Positions 34,361-44,640 of a stretch of DNA of 64,000 nt are shown here, piece after piece. This DNA is from Apus apus (taxonomy: Eukaryota > Chordata > Aves > Apodiformes > Apodidae): positions 17,365,001-17,429,000 of the forward strand of contig NC_067294.1 in the NCBI RefSeq assembly GCF_020740795.1, written 5' to 3'. The notes beneath the pieces are model-generated. The model was not told the origin of the DNA. It made no database searches and was given only the letters and a program-made list of their open reading frames with translations. The first letter of the stretch is position 1. Each line of letters starts with the position of its first letter. Both the position numbers and the translations under genes were made by a program.

Positions 34361-34594
34361 GGTGGCAACCTGGCCTGAAGGAGCAGGTCTCCTTTTGCAG
34401 ATGAGGCCACCCTAAATTCAGAATCACCTCTGCACGAAGCCACCTCCCCCCCAGCTGGGTCTGGAGGTAAAGGGGAACTTGAAGGATGAGAAGAAGGAGC
34501 AGTCTGAAGCCCCATTCAGAGCTGAGTTTCCCTAGGCATGTGAGAAAGAGCAGGAGAAGATCAAACCCAGGTTGGCCAAAAGAAGCTACAAAAG
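34361..34594. repeat. Copy 2 of the ~230-bp direct duplication
   Basis: Counterpart of 32129-32357. It has a slightly longer C-rich segment (cacctcccccccagctgggt). It begins about 15 bases past the CR1 piece at 34207, so the CR1 insertion may mark one edge of the duplication event. Confidence 0.88.
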
Positions 34595-37465
34595 CAGCTT
34601 CTGCACTGAGAGTTGTGTGGCCTGGAGCACTGGGTGGTTTAACACTCCTGGGTTAACTTGGGAAGAGGCAAATAATTTTGAAGGCCTATTGAAGAAATCT
34701 GAGGAGAGCTCCACTTGACAGCAAAACGATGCAGATGAGAGGGAGCTTCTTCACTGGAGCACACAAAACAAGGTGAAACCACGGAGGAACTTGCAGCTCA
34801 TCAAGGTCTGAAGAGCCTGTTTTGCAATTATGGGTGCTGAAGCTTCAGGAAGAGCCTGAAATCTGATTGTCATCTGGAACGAGAATGTGAGAAGAGTCGA
34901 AATTAACCCTCTGTAGGGCAATTAGTTTGTTAATCCAAGACAACCACTTGGTCTGAAGGTTGTAGGGGACTGGCCTGGTTTTGGCACAGTGGTCATAGCA
35001 GAGAACCTGAAGCAGTGAGACAGAAACCCAGGCAGAGCTGGTGCTGGGGACCAGGAGAAACACCAGGCAGCAGTGCCCAAAGTGGGGCTGTGCCTGGAAT
35101 ACAGAAAAGGTAGAAGACCTCAGTCCACCTCCTCACTTGGCAAGCGTTTGCTGGCACCAGGAGACAGTGCCTGGTCCTGGCAGCCTGCAGAGGAGAGGTG
35201 GCAGGAGTGCAGGAGGTCACAGTAATTTGCAGGAGCTGCTGCAGATGATGAGACCACCCATGGGGAAGCAGAGAGGAAAAGACACATGTGCAAGTTGGGT
35301 CCTGATGATCGAACGAGGATGGTGCCAAGGTTAAGGTCACCTGTAAACAAGAGGCAGGTCTCCAGCCCACTCAGACCTCTGCTTGCTCCATTCATGGTTA
35401 TCCTTCTGGATCAGCCAAAATCGTGCCCTCTGCTAGGAGAGAGGCTGCTGCAGAGCCCTCTGCTCTGCCCCTGAGGGATGGCTGCCCAGCAATCTCCACC
35501 ACAGCTTAATTTGATAATCACCCTGAGCCACTTTCAACACTTCAATCACGCCACCTCTTAATCATCTTCTCTCAGAACCAAATAATCCCACTTTGGTTAA
35601 TCTCTTCTCCTGTGGAAATCCTGTCACTCCTTCATTGTTTAAATGACTTCACGCTTCGCTCTCTCCCCCACAAAAATATCTCCCTTCACAGGAGTTGACA
35701 AAAGCAGGGCATTCCTCCCAGTGTGGTCTAAGAAGCTTGGTGGCACCGTGTGTGTAACCCCAGTGAGCATCTCCTGGGGGGTCAACACTTCTCCTGCACC
35801 CAGGGATGGTCCAGGGCAATGTTCTTTCATCCTGTTGCCTGCATGAATATGTCTTTGTTGATGCTCATCCTTGGACATCTGCCCTGCACCCTTGGTGCCT
35901 GAGGCACGTGTGGCAAGGGGGGAGGAAGCTGGGATGTGGCTGGATGGTTGGAAATCATTGAGGAAGCTGGTTTGGTTTTGGGGTGGTGGTTTGTTTTGTT
36001 GGGGGAGGGGTGTGTGGTGTGTGGTTTCCTTCCTGGGTGTGCAGACCTGTGGGGTCTGACCAGGCAAGATGGACAAACAGGAGGCAGGAGGACCAGCAGT
36101 GGGACAGGACATCACAGGTGTGAAGGGGAAGAGGAATTCAGGCTGCAGGGAAAGGTCCCCATAAAGGGGACCAGCAAGTCCTGGTTCTTCCCTCTCTGCC
36201 CCATGAAATGCTCTGGAGACCCAGTACTGTCCCCCAGGGAGCTGCTCTCCAGAGAAACCCAGGCAGAAGGCTTCAAATCGAGGCATCTGCAGAGATTGTC
36301 AGGATGTCCTGGCTGCACTTAGGAAGCAAACCAGGAGCTCTGACAGGCAGAAATGTAATTACAAATGTAAAAGGAAAAAAAAAACAAAAAACCACCAAGA
36401 TGAGATTTTTCAACATTCATTTTATCAGCAGCCTGTAGGGATTGAGGAAGAGCAGCAAATGCCTCCCCAAAAAATTCATGAGAGCTGATGTCACTGGTGT
36501 TTCATCAACATCTGGGAAAGTTTGTTGCCTGGAGAAGGGACACAGGTGACTTGACCCACAGGAAACCTGTCCCTGCCAAGCCTGGACCGACCCAGCAGAG
36601 CTAAAACGTTCCCCCTCCCTCCCAGTTCTTTGTTCTTCAGGAAATTTCAGAAGGCAGTAAGAATGCTGCTGCCTGGTTTCCTCCCACACGAGCAGTAAAG
36701 AGAGAAAGGAGGGTTTTTTTTTTTGTTCTCCCCAGCTCTGGGTTGTTTGTGTCACAATTCCCTGCACCTCGAGAGAGGCAGAGACAACGTGTCCGTGTTT
36801 AATGCACTTGGCGGAGGCACCAGAGGGAAAGGTGCTGGTATTTCAGTGTGAAAGGTTGTCTCCAGAAGCCATGAGGTTGTGATGAAGAAGCTCTCAGGCC
36901 CCGAGACCTGATGTCTCCCATCGTCACACCCCCTGAAGGGTGGACAAGCATTTTCCCCAGTCACTGCCTTGTAGTTCTCATGATCAGGGAGTTTTTTGCT
37001 CTGCAGGCTCCAGGAGGCCGAGCTTGAGCTCCAGGCATGGGTTGGTGCCGTTGAGTGGAGTTGATTGATTTGGGAGAGGCAGCATTTCATTCCCCTGGTT
37101 GATCTCTGGAATATCCCCAGGCCCTGGGTCTGGGTTTGCTGAGAGGTTTGTTTCCCTGACACACCGGAGTGGGACGGAATTGTGTCCTCTGGGCACACCA
37201 CGGGCAGCTCAGCTGGTGACCCTCACCAGTCACCAAGTACAAACTACTCATTCACCACACTAAATACTTGATCTCAGGAAGGTCCAAGTACAGCTGGGGG
37301 TTGCTGGTGGGAGGAGGGATGGGTGCCCCTTGGTGCCACCACCCTGAGCAAGGGATTCCTGCTCTCCAGGCCAAGGGGTGCTCCAGCATCCTGGATGAGC
37401 AGAGTGCAATGTAAACATCACCTCAGATTTTGTTGTGAAGTGACAGTGTAGGGTGTTCATGGCAT
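34595..37465. other. Unique DNA, no TE recognised
   Basis: About 2.9 kb. G/T-rich tract at 35965-36030. The CpG-bearing stretch 36740-37210 has open minus-strand frames of up to 149 codons, but no frame with a believable splice context or known domain. Confidence 0.4.
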
Positions 37466-37730
37466 GGTGCTAGGACAAGGGGTGCTGGCTTTAAACTGGA
37501 AGAGGGGAGATTGAGGTCAGACATCAGGAAGAAATTCTTCCCCATGAGGGGAGGAAGGCACTGGAACAGGTTGGCCAGGGAGGTTGTTGATGCCCCTTCC
37601 CTGGAGGTGTTGAAGGGCAGGTTGGATGGGGCTTGTGCAGCCTGGGCTGGTGGGAGGTGTCCCTGCCCATGCAGGGGGTTGGATCTAGATGATCTTGAAG
37701 GTCCCTTCCAACCCAAACCATTCTATGCTT
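37466..37730 (+). mobile_element. CR1 LINE 3' fragment, intermediate subfamily
   Basis: Sense copy starting 'gctaggacaaggggtgctgg' and ending 'acccaaaccattctatgc'. ORF2 end reads DIRKKFFPMRGGRHWNRLAR and LDGACAAWAGG. It has the standard CATTCTATG tail instead of the CTGGGATTCT tail, placing it in a sister lineage to the young group. Confidence 0.92.
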
Positions 37731-39157
37731 AATGGCCTGGTCCTAACGATGATGGGGCTGGGCAGCTCAAAGCCCAGAGGAATCCAGCAGGGAGAGGTGA
37801 GGTGGGCCCGGGGCAGAGGCTGCCTGGCAGGCTGTGGGGAGACAGGAGGAGGATTCCTCCTTTCTGGTGGCTCCTGGCTGGTGTCCTGCTGGGCCACCAG
37901 CACCGTTGGCCACACTGGTTGAATGTTCTTCCCCAGGCACCAAGGAGTGCCCAGCACAGGGACTGACACCAAGGCAAAACCTCCTCCACCGGTGGGTTGT
38001 TTTGGGTTGGGTTTTTGTTTTGTCTATTTATTTCTCTGCTTTGCAATAAATATTTGATGACTTTTTCTGGGATGAAGGGCTGCGACCGGGGGCCCCGATG
38101 ATTTATTTATCCAGGCACTTCTGGTGCTGCAGCATTCTGCATCAGGGGATGGAGACATCCTGGTGGCCCAGACACACCAGCACAGGCACCAGGGTCCCAG
38201 CTGGGGGCACTGGTGTGACAGCCAGCAGCTCCAGTGCCACCCCTGCACAGCTGTTCTCTCATCTCTTCCACCTGCAGCTCTGGAGGAGAGAAGAAAAGCA
38301 GCTGGGCAAGGGGTGATGGGGCAGTTGCTGCTCTGATGCCTGAGGAGATGCACCTTTGGGCTCTGAATCTCCACTGTCAGCATGGAGGAGTGAAAGGAAA
38401 CCTGGAGAGAGGAGTTGTTTTAAAAAGGAGCTGAAGGTAGGTGGAGGAAAACGATGGCAGTTTGCTCAGGGGAGGGGACAGGCTGAAGACAGACACTTCA
38501 AGTGCAACATGCTCACCTGCACTTTTGCCTCCTGCAGTAGAGAGGACTGACAGGGGCTGGAAAAGCTGTTGTGTCAGGCTGGTGGGATTCACAGCTGGGA
38601 TCTGACAGTGGGATGCCTTGGAAGGATGAGGCCCTCGAGGTGATTCAGGTCACTGTGGGTGTGAACACCCCTGAGTCCCCCTCCTCTGGGTCAAAGGAGC
38701 CTCATCTGTGCACACACAGGCTGCCTGGGGACTCCTGGGCAGGATGGTAAAGGCTGGTGGCTTGTAAAGGTTGTTGGGAGCAGACATGGAGAGAAGTCCT
38801 CTGCTGGCAGAGCCACCCAGAAGGCTGTGCCAGGGATGGAGGTTAGGAAGGGCAACCAAATTATCCTGGGGTGCAGAACTACCTGTGGGAAAGAGACACT
38901 CTGAGAAGCGTCAGGTTCTGGTGCCTGGTCAGATTGTAGATGAGGGCTGGAAAAACCAACCCTGAGCTCACTGACCTGAGAGCCAAGGGCTGGGTGGGAA
39001 GTGCTTTGGGTGAGCTGCCCACAGCAGGGGCAGGAGGACAGTGATCCCTCTGCCTTTGGCAGCTTTGGGTTGGGGAAGAACCACAGCGTGGAGCTTGTCG
39101 GCGTCTCTTTGCTCAGCACTCGATGTGCACGGGCACAGTCATCACAGAGCTGTGGGA
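37731..39157. other. Unique DNA, no TE recognised
   Basis: Includes a short T/GGGTT-rich tract at about 37995-38030. A donor-like aag|gtaggt at 38431 has no open frame leading to it from a plausible acceptor. Confidence 0.4.
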
Positions 39158-39475
39158 TGTCACAGAATCTCAGAATGTGTGGGGTTGGAAGGCAACTTTA
39201 AAGGTCATCTAGTCCAGCCCTCCCCCCTGCAGTGCACAAGGACCTTTTTAACTAGATCAGGTTGCTCAGAGCCTTGTCAAGCCTGACCTTGAGTGTCTCC
39301 AGGGTTGGGGCCTCCACCACCTCTCTGGGCAACCCGTTCCAGTGCTTCACCACCCTCACAGTAAAGAATTTCCTGATCAAATTTAAATCTCCCCTGCCCA
39401 TTGTCCTATTGCTGCTGGCCCTTGTAAACAGGGCTTCCATGCCTCTCCATCAGACCCTCTTCTTCCCAGCTGGAG
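39158..39475 (-). mobile_element. CR1 LINE 3' fragment, older/intermediate subfamily
   Basis: Antisense copy beginning 'cacagaatctcagaatgtgt', with 'ggtcatctagtccagccctc', 'cctccaccacctctctgggc' and 'ttcaccaccctcacagtaaa'. The minus strand reads IRKFFTVRVVKHWNGLPREV and TLETLKVRLDKALSNLI. Distinct from the young subfamily. It is the first of three CR1 pieces within 1.8 kb. Confidence 0.92.
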
Positions 39476-39654
39476 CTGCTGCTGCTGAGCTGGTCCCAGC
39501 TGCTGGCACCCACCTCTGGGATCTGGAGAGCTTGGGTGCTGCTGATGGCACGTTTGGGGTGGGTGCAGCTTCATGCCATGGTATGAAAGGAGGGGGAAGA
39601 CCCAGTTCTGGGCTCCTCAGCTGATGAAGGACAAGGAACTACTGGAATGAGCCA

Positions 39655-40072
39655 CAAAGAAAATGAGGGGACTGGAGGATCTTCCTCCTGAGGAAAGGCT
39701 GAGACAGCTGCTCAGTCTGGGGAGGAGGAGGCTGAGGGGGGATCTGCTCAGTGCTGGGCAATATCTGCAGGGGGTGGCAGGAGGATGGGGCCAGAGTCTT
39801 CTCAGGGGTGTCCAGAGACAGGACAAGGGGCAATGGGCACAAACTGGAGCACAGGAGGGTCAAGATAAACATAAGGAAAAGCTTCTTTGCTGTGAGGGTG
39901 ACAGAGCCCTGGGACAGGCTGCCCAGAGAGGCTGTGGAGTCTCCTTCTCTGGAGACATTCCCAGCCCACCTGGATGTGTTCCTGTGGGATCTGCTGCAGG
40001 TGACCCTGCTCTGGCAGGAGGGTTGGATGGGATGATCTCCAGAGGTCCCTTCCAGCCCTGGTGACTCTATGA
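39655..40072 (+). mobile_element. CR1 LINE 3' fragment, intermediate subfamily
   Basis: Sense copy from 'atgaggggactggaggatct' to a tail 'ctggtgactctatgactgtg'. ORF2 end reads [20 protein letters not shown] and [16 protein letters not shown]. It is the inverted partner of the copy at 40508, with a spacer of about 435 bases. Confidence 0.92.
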
Positions 40073-40507
40073 CTGTGACCCCCCAAGAGCCAGGCTGCTG
40101 CAGGCACCACGTAGTTGGTGGATTGCAGGGGTAGCAGCACCAGGGGGGACCAACGGGACCACAGGGCTATTCCTCCCCAGCCCCTCCAGTGCTGGGAACC
40201 CAGCAACCCCTGTGCAGCAGCTTGGGGCCAGGATGGTTTGTCTGGGCTGGCTCACCCTTGATGTCCCACAGCTTCAGCCCCCAGGGTGAAGCACCCTCTC
40301 CTCCCCTCCTCACCCTGCTTCCCTCTACATGGAAACCTTTAGGGATGTAACTCTGAATTAACTTAGGAAACAAAAATGTGTAACTGGTGTCAGTCACCTC
40401 GTGTCAAGACAATGGGATGGCAGGAACAGACAGACCTAAACCCAGGTACTAGAGACTTTAGGGGGCTGATTGCCCCAAAAGCTTGGCCATACTGCATGAA
40501 TCAGCTA
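40073..40507. other. Spacer of the inverted CR1 pair
   Basis: About 435 bases of unique sequence, the loop between the sense copy at 39655 and the antisense copy at 40508. No other feature was seen. Confidence 0.4.
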
Positions 40508-40915
40508 AAAATCACAGAATCACAACATGGTGGGGGTTGGAAGGGAGATCATCTAGACTGATTCCCCCTGCCAGAGCAGGATTCCCTAGAGCAGATCCCA
40601 CAGGAACACATCCAGGTGGGCTGGGAATGTCTCCAGAGAAGGAGACTCCACAGCCTCTCTGGGCAGCCTGTCCCAGGGCTCTGTCACCCTCACAGCAAAG
40701 AAGTATTTTCTCCTATTCAGGTTCAACCTCCTGTGCTCCAGTTTGTGCCCATTGCCCCTTGTCCTGTCTCTGGACACCCCTGAGAAGACTCTGGCCCCAT
40801 CCCCCTGCAGATACTGCCCAGCACTGAGCAGATCCCCCCTCAGCCTCCTCCTCTCCAGCTGAACAGCCCCAGCTCTCCCAGCTTTTCCTCACAGCCCCCT
40901 CAGCATCTGCTGGCC
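40508..40915 (-). mobile_element. CR1 LINE 3' fragment, intermediate subfamily
   Basis: Antisense copy starting 'aatcacagaatcacaacatg' and truncated near 'ccctcagcatctgctggcct'. Minus strand carries a 63-codon open ORF2 end ([20 protein letters not shown]). Very similar to 39655-40072 in reverse. Its 5' end borders the minisatellite at 40935. Confidence 0.92.
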
Positions 40916-40934
40916 TTCAGCCACGTCCCCCCCC

Positions 40935-41091
40935 AGGACAGACAGACACTGGGCATCAGCAACCCCCCCAGGACAGACAGACAGATACTGGGCCATCAGC
41001 AACCCCCCAGGACACACAGACAGACAGACTCTGGGTATCAGCAACCCCCCAGGACAGACAGACAGACAGACTCTGGCCATCAGCAGCCCCC
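40935..41091. repeat. Minisatellite, four units of about 35-42 bp
   Basis: Units start at about 40935, 40970, 41009 and 41051, each made of a GACA(GACA)n core, then ctggg-type sequence, then catcagcaacccccc. Later units have more GACA repeats (unit lengths about 35, 39, 42 and 41), so a microsatellite is growing inside a minisatellite. The minus strand would read CLSVCPGGLL repeatedly. Not a CRISPR array: there are no distinct spacers. Confidence 0.88.
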
Positions 41092-41543
41092 AGGCCAGGC
41101 AGGCAGCTGCTGCCCTCCAGCACAGCAGGCAGGAGAGGAAAGGGAGGTTGAGGGCAGCTCTGATCAGCCGGCCCCGAGGGAGCTCATTTCTCCTGCATTT
41201 CCAGCTCTTGTTGGCTCGGTGAACACTCCCTGAGTCCCGTGGGGCTGGGAAGGTGGCTGCCTGCTGCTGGGGATGGACACCCCTCAGCCCCCTCCCCTGC
41301 CTCCCAGCACTGCCTGCTCACTGTCCTGCCCTCCCATCCCTGGGGGGGCTTTCACAGCCACTGGCAGAGGGGCAGGGTGGCTGATGGATGTGGAGCAGGA
41401 GGTGACACCTGTGGAGCCCAGTTTCTGCCCTGGCTGATAAAACCAGGGACAAGACTGGGGCTGGCCAAGCTCTTCATGCAAACCTCCTGCTCCTCCAGCT
41501 CCTGCAATTCCCAGGCCAAAACACCAGCAACCCACCTGGTGGG
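41092..41543. other. Unique GC-rich DNA
   Basis: No feature was recognised. Confidence 0.4.
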
Positions 41544-41731
41544 TTTAATCCATCCCCCCTTGTCCTCTCACTCCCCAAGCCCCTCCCCAGCTTTCCTGGA
41601 GCCCCTTCAGGCACTGGAAGCTGCTCTAAGGTCTCCCTGGAGCCTTCTCTTCTCCAGGCTGAACACCCCAACTCTCCCAGCCTGGCTCCAGAGCAGAGCT
41701 GCTCCAGCCCTCCCAGCATCTCCGTGGCCTT
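41544..41731 (-). mobile_element. Rearranged CR1, first (inner) segment
   Basis: Antisense young-type CR1 that starts inside the element ('gggtttaatccatccccc'), not at its 3' terminus, and runs to 'catctccgtggccttcc'. Its 3' end is missing. It abuts, without a gap, a second CR1 segment that overlaps it in content. Confidence 0.88.
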
Positions 41732-41930
41732 CCACAGCTTTCCTGGGCAACCTGGGCCAGGGTCTCACCACCCTCACACTACAGAACTTCTTCCTAATGT
41801 CTCACTTAAATCTCTTCTCTTCCAGCTTTCATCCACCCCCCCTCATCCCATCCCTCCCTGCCCTTGTCCCAAGCCCCTCCCCAGCTTTCCTGGAGCCCCT
41901 TCAGGCCCTGGAAGCTGCTCTAAGGTCTCT
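41732..41930 (-). mobile_element. Rearranged CR1, second segment
   Basis: Antisense segment starting at 'acagctttcctgggcaacct' (again without the true 3' end) and stopping at 'gaagctgctctaaggtctct'. The portion 'aagcccctccccagctttcc' through 'ctaaggtctc' is present in both segments. The order is therefore inner part followed by a more 3' part, as expected from a partial tandem duplication or recombination between two copies. Confidence 0.88.
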
Positions 41931-42837
41931 CTCACAAACAGCTCTAAAAACCAGTTGGCAGGTCCAGTGTGGAGCTGGGGAAGGAGTTTTTGGAGGCAGG
42001 GTGCCCAAGGGTTAATGGCAAAGCTGTGCTGGAAAAAAAACATGCTGCTGGAGCCTGGAGTATGTACAAGGGACACATCTGATTCTTTCCAGCTAATGGG
42101 AACCAAAAATAATCAGAGGGAAAGAGCCCAGATTGCCTTTGTGTTGGGGACAGAAAGCAGGAGACATAACAGTGGAATTGCCCTGTTGTAACTTGGAGCC
42201 TCTTATTGCTTCAGCTGTGTGATCACCTGGGGGTTTTGTCCCTGCCATGTCCAAAGGACAGGGAGGCTCTTTCTGCAGCTCTGGGATTTTTATTGTCCTC
42301 AATTGGCCACATACCCCTGGAGAAGAGATTTCATCCCACCCAAACGTACAATACTTCCTTTTTTTTTGTTGTTGGTGGTGTTTTTTGGTTTTTTTTTGGA
42401 ACACAGAACAGGTTTCTGACCTTGCAGAAGAAATTGTGGCTCCTGGTGAATGGTGGTTAATGACACATCCCCTAACAAACCCAGCACGATGTGGGGCTGA
42501 TTTCGTGCCCTCGCCAGAGGATAATACAGAGGCTGCAAAGTTCCTGTAACGTGAACTCTCCGTAATCAGGCTTGAATCGAAGTTAGAAATGAAATAAAAG
42601 AAGTAATGGTCGTTTTCTTTGGCTGGTCTTCGTTGCTGAACATTTTTTCTTTAGCTGAAATGAAGGGATCTGTGATTATTGGGCCACATCCATCTCGGCT
42701 GGGACGCGTTTGCTCTCGGGAAGTGATGTTGATGTTGTAAAAGGGGCTGGAGCCGTGAGTGGTTGGAAGGAAATCCATCCTGTTAAAATGGTCTGCTCAA
42801 CAGGCGCAGTCACAGGGGAGGTGCCAGGAGAGCTCCC
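41931..42837. other. Unique DNA with a G/T tract and a candidate regulatory block
   Basis: T/GGTT-rich tract at 42357-42400; AT-rich CpG-bearing block at 42545-42745 given separately. Confidence 0.4.
42545..42745. promoter_or_regulatory. Candidate conserved non-coding element
   Basis: AT-rich but CpG-bearing (tgtaacgtgaactctccgta, cttgaatcgaagttag, aatggtcgttttctttggct, gggacgcgtttgctctcggg). No TE and no convincing open frame. Possible constrained sequence; untested. Confidence 0.22.
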
Positions 42838-43356
42838 AAGTCCTGAGACCCCCAGTTGTGTCCAGCTCTGGGGTCCCCAACACAAGAAGGACGTGGAGCT
42901 CCTGGAGAGAGTCCAGAGGAGGTCATGGAGATGCTGGCAGGGCTGGAGCAGCTCTGCTCTGGAGCCAGGCTGGGAGAGTTGGGGTGTTCAGCCTGGAGAA
43001 GAGAAGGCTCCAGGGAGACCTTAGAGCACCTTCCAGTGCCTGAAGGGGCTCCAGGAAAGCTGGGGAGGGACTTGGGACAAGGGCAGGGAGGGAGAGGACA
43101 AGGGGGAATAGTCTCAAGCTGGAAGAGGGAGATTGAGGTGAGTTTTTAGGAAGAAATTCTTTGCTGTGAGGGTGGTGAGAGCCTGGCCCAGGTTGCCCAG
43201 GGAAGCTGTGGCTGCCCCATCCCTGGCAGTGTTGAAGGGCAGGTTGGATGGGGCTTGGAGACACCTCATCTACTGGGATGCAATCCCCACGCAGGGGTTT
43301 AGATCTAGATGATCTCAAATGTCCCTTCCAACCCAAACCATTCTACAATCCTATGA
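42838..43356 (+). mobile_element. CR1 LINE 3' fragment, young subfamily, long copy
   Basis: Sense copy starting 'agtcctgagacccccagttg' and ending 'aaccattctacaatcctatg'. It includes the upstream ORF2 part 'ccccaacacaagaaggacgt' (GSPTQEGRG... on one frame). A deletion or replacement near 43262 removes the usual cagcctgggctggtgggagg segment (reads agacacctcatctactggga). Confidence 0.93.
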
Positions 43357-44486
43357 AGTTTTCCTGTGCTGGGTATGGGTTTGGAGAGGCTCTTGAGCAG
43401 GGAAGACAAATGACTTGCAATGGTGGGGTCTTCCCTTCACCACTTTAATCTGCCCAGCTTTTGGGAATGAATGAACCCAACATCTCCTGAGGCTGCCAGG
43501 GAGGTCTGGCCAGCCAGATCTTGCTGCTGGAAGGGCAGAGCTTTCCCACAAGCCAAAAAAAACCCACCTCAATCTCAAAAAGCACTGCCCCATTTGTTAA
43601 AACAATGGTATCCTCATCCGAAACCAGAGAATAAACTATCAAGTATTTCTGTCTCCAGTGAATGTTGTCACTGATGGTGGCAGGGGAGGGCTGTGACTGG
43701 GGAGGTTTTGGTAACGACAACGTCCTTAATATTTGTAATTGAAATCCTTACAGAAATGCACCCTCAGATCTGGCTGTGCTTCAGCATGTTCTTAGATCTT
43801 ATTTCTTTCTCCTCGGAGAAACGCTTCTCACCAGCATCGGCCCCGTCATCATTTTTGCAACTGGAAAACCTTGCAGGCAGGGGTGATGTTCTTCCAGAGC
43901 AGTGGGTGCCCTGCAGGAATAAGCCAGGAGGGTCCACATCCACCTTTGCAATGTACATCATGGTAACCAGAATATAAGCAACAAAACGTTCGGGAGGCAT
44001 TTCCATTTAGGTTAAAGAAACCCCCAACAACCTGTAAGAATGGTTCTGTTGTGGATGATGGTTATCGTTGTTATTACAAATAGACAGAAAATGCAAAACA
44101 TCTGGAATCTGAAGTATCTCTGCTGCAGCACAGTGGCAACAGAGCTCCCTCAGTGTCATGAAGCTCAGCAGAAGGTCCATATAGGAGATGAAGTGTTTCT
44201 TTTCAAAGGAGACTGATTTCTCTCGCGTGCATTCCCTTCTGCTCACACATTCACGAGGTGCAGGACGCCTGGATCCCTGTCATCTATCCACTGTACTTGC
44301 TGTGACACAGAGACATGAGAGAGGCTGGCTTTGAGGTCTCCTTCCTTCTGTCTGGCTTCTTCTTTGGGTGGGACAGGTGATGTGGGGGGAGGCTTCGGTG
44401 TGTGCTGCCAGTGGTGGTGACCTCCTGTCTGTCCACCCTGTGCCACCCCCTGAGCCATGGGACAGGGGTGCTGGCTGATCTGTAGA
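43357..44486. other. Unique, relatively AT-rich DNA with scattered CpGs
   Basis: No TE was recognised. See the candidate element at 43595-44250. Three minus-strand frames lie end to end (43445-43720, 43764-44006, 44007-44246). Confidence 0.4.
43595..44250. promoter_or_regulatory. Candidate conserved block, possibly with a coding relic on the minus strand
   Basis: AT-rich sequence with preserved CpGs (ggtaacgacaacgtccttaa, ctcggagaaacgcttctcac, aaaacgttcgggaggcat). On the minus strand, 44246 down to 44007 holds an open frame that includes AAAEILQIPDVLHFL, which resembles the last helix of a BTB/POZ domain. The rest of that domain (dimer interface, LYTG-type strand) is not evident, so chance resemblance or an eroded relic is likely. 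Either way the block deserves conservation testing. Confidence 0.22.
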
Positions 44487-44640
44487 AATTCGTAGGTTTG
44501 GGTGGGAAGGGACCTTAAACACCATCCAGTCCCAACCTTCTTGCATAGGCAGGGACACCTCCCACCAGCCCAGGTTGCTCCAAGCCCCATCCAACCTGCC
44601 CTTCAACACCTCCAGGGATGGGGCAGACACAGCTTCTCTT
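44487..44640 (-). mobile_element. CR1 LINE 3' fragment, short
   Basis: Antisense piece starting 'aattcgtaggtttgggtggg', through 'aggcagggacacctcccacc' and 'caacacctccagggatgggg', truncated after about 150 bases. It carries 'cacctccag' where the young subfamily has 'cactgccag', so it is a sister type. Confidence 0.9.

Noticed and set aside
40935..41091. CRISPR-like array
   Set aside because: Units are continuous tandem repeats with no unique spacers, and the sequence is avian nuclear DNA.
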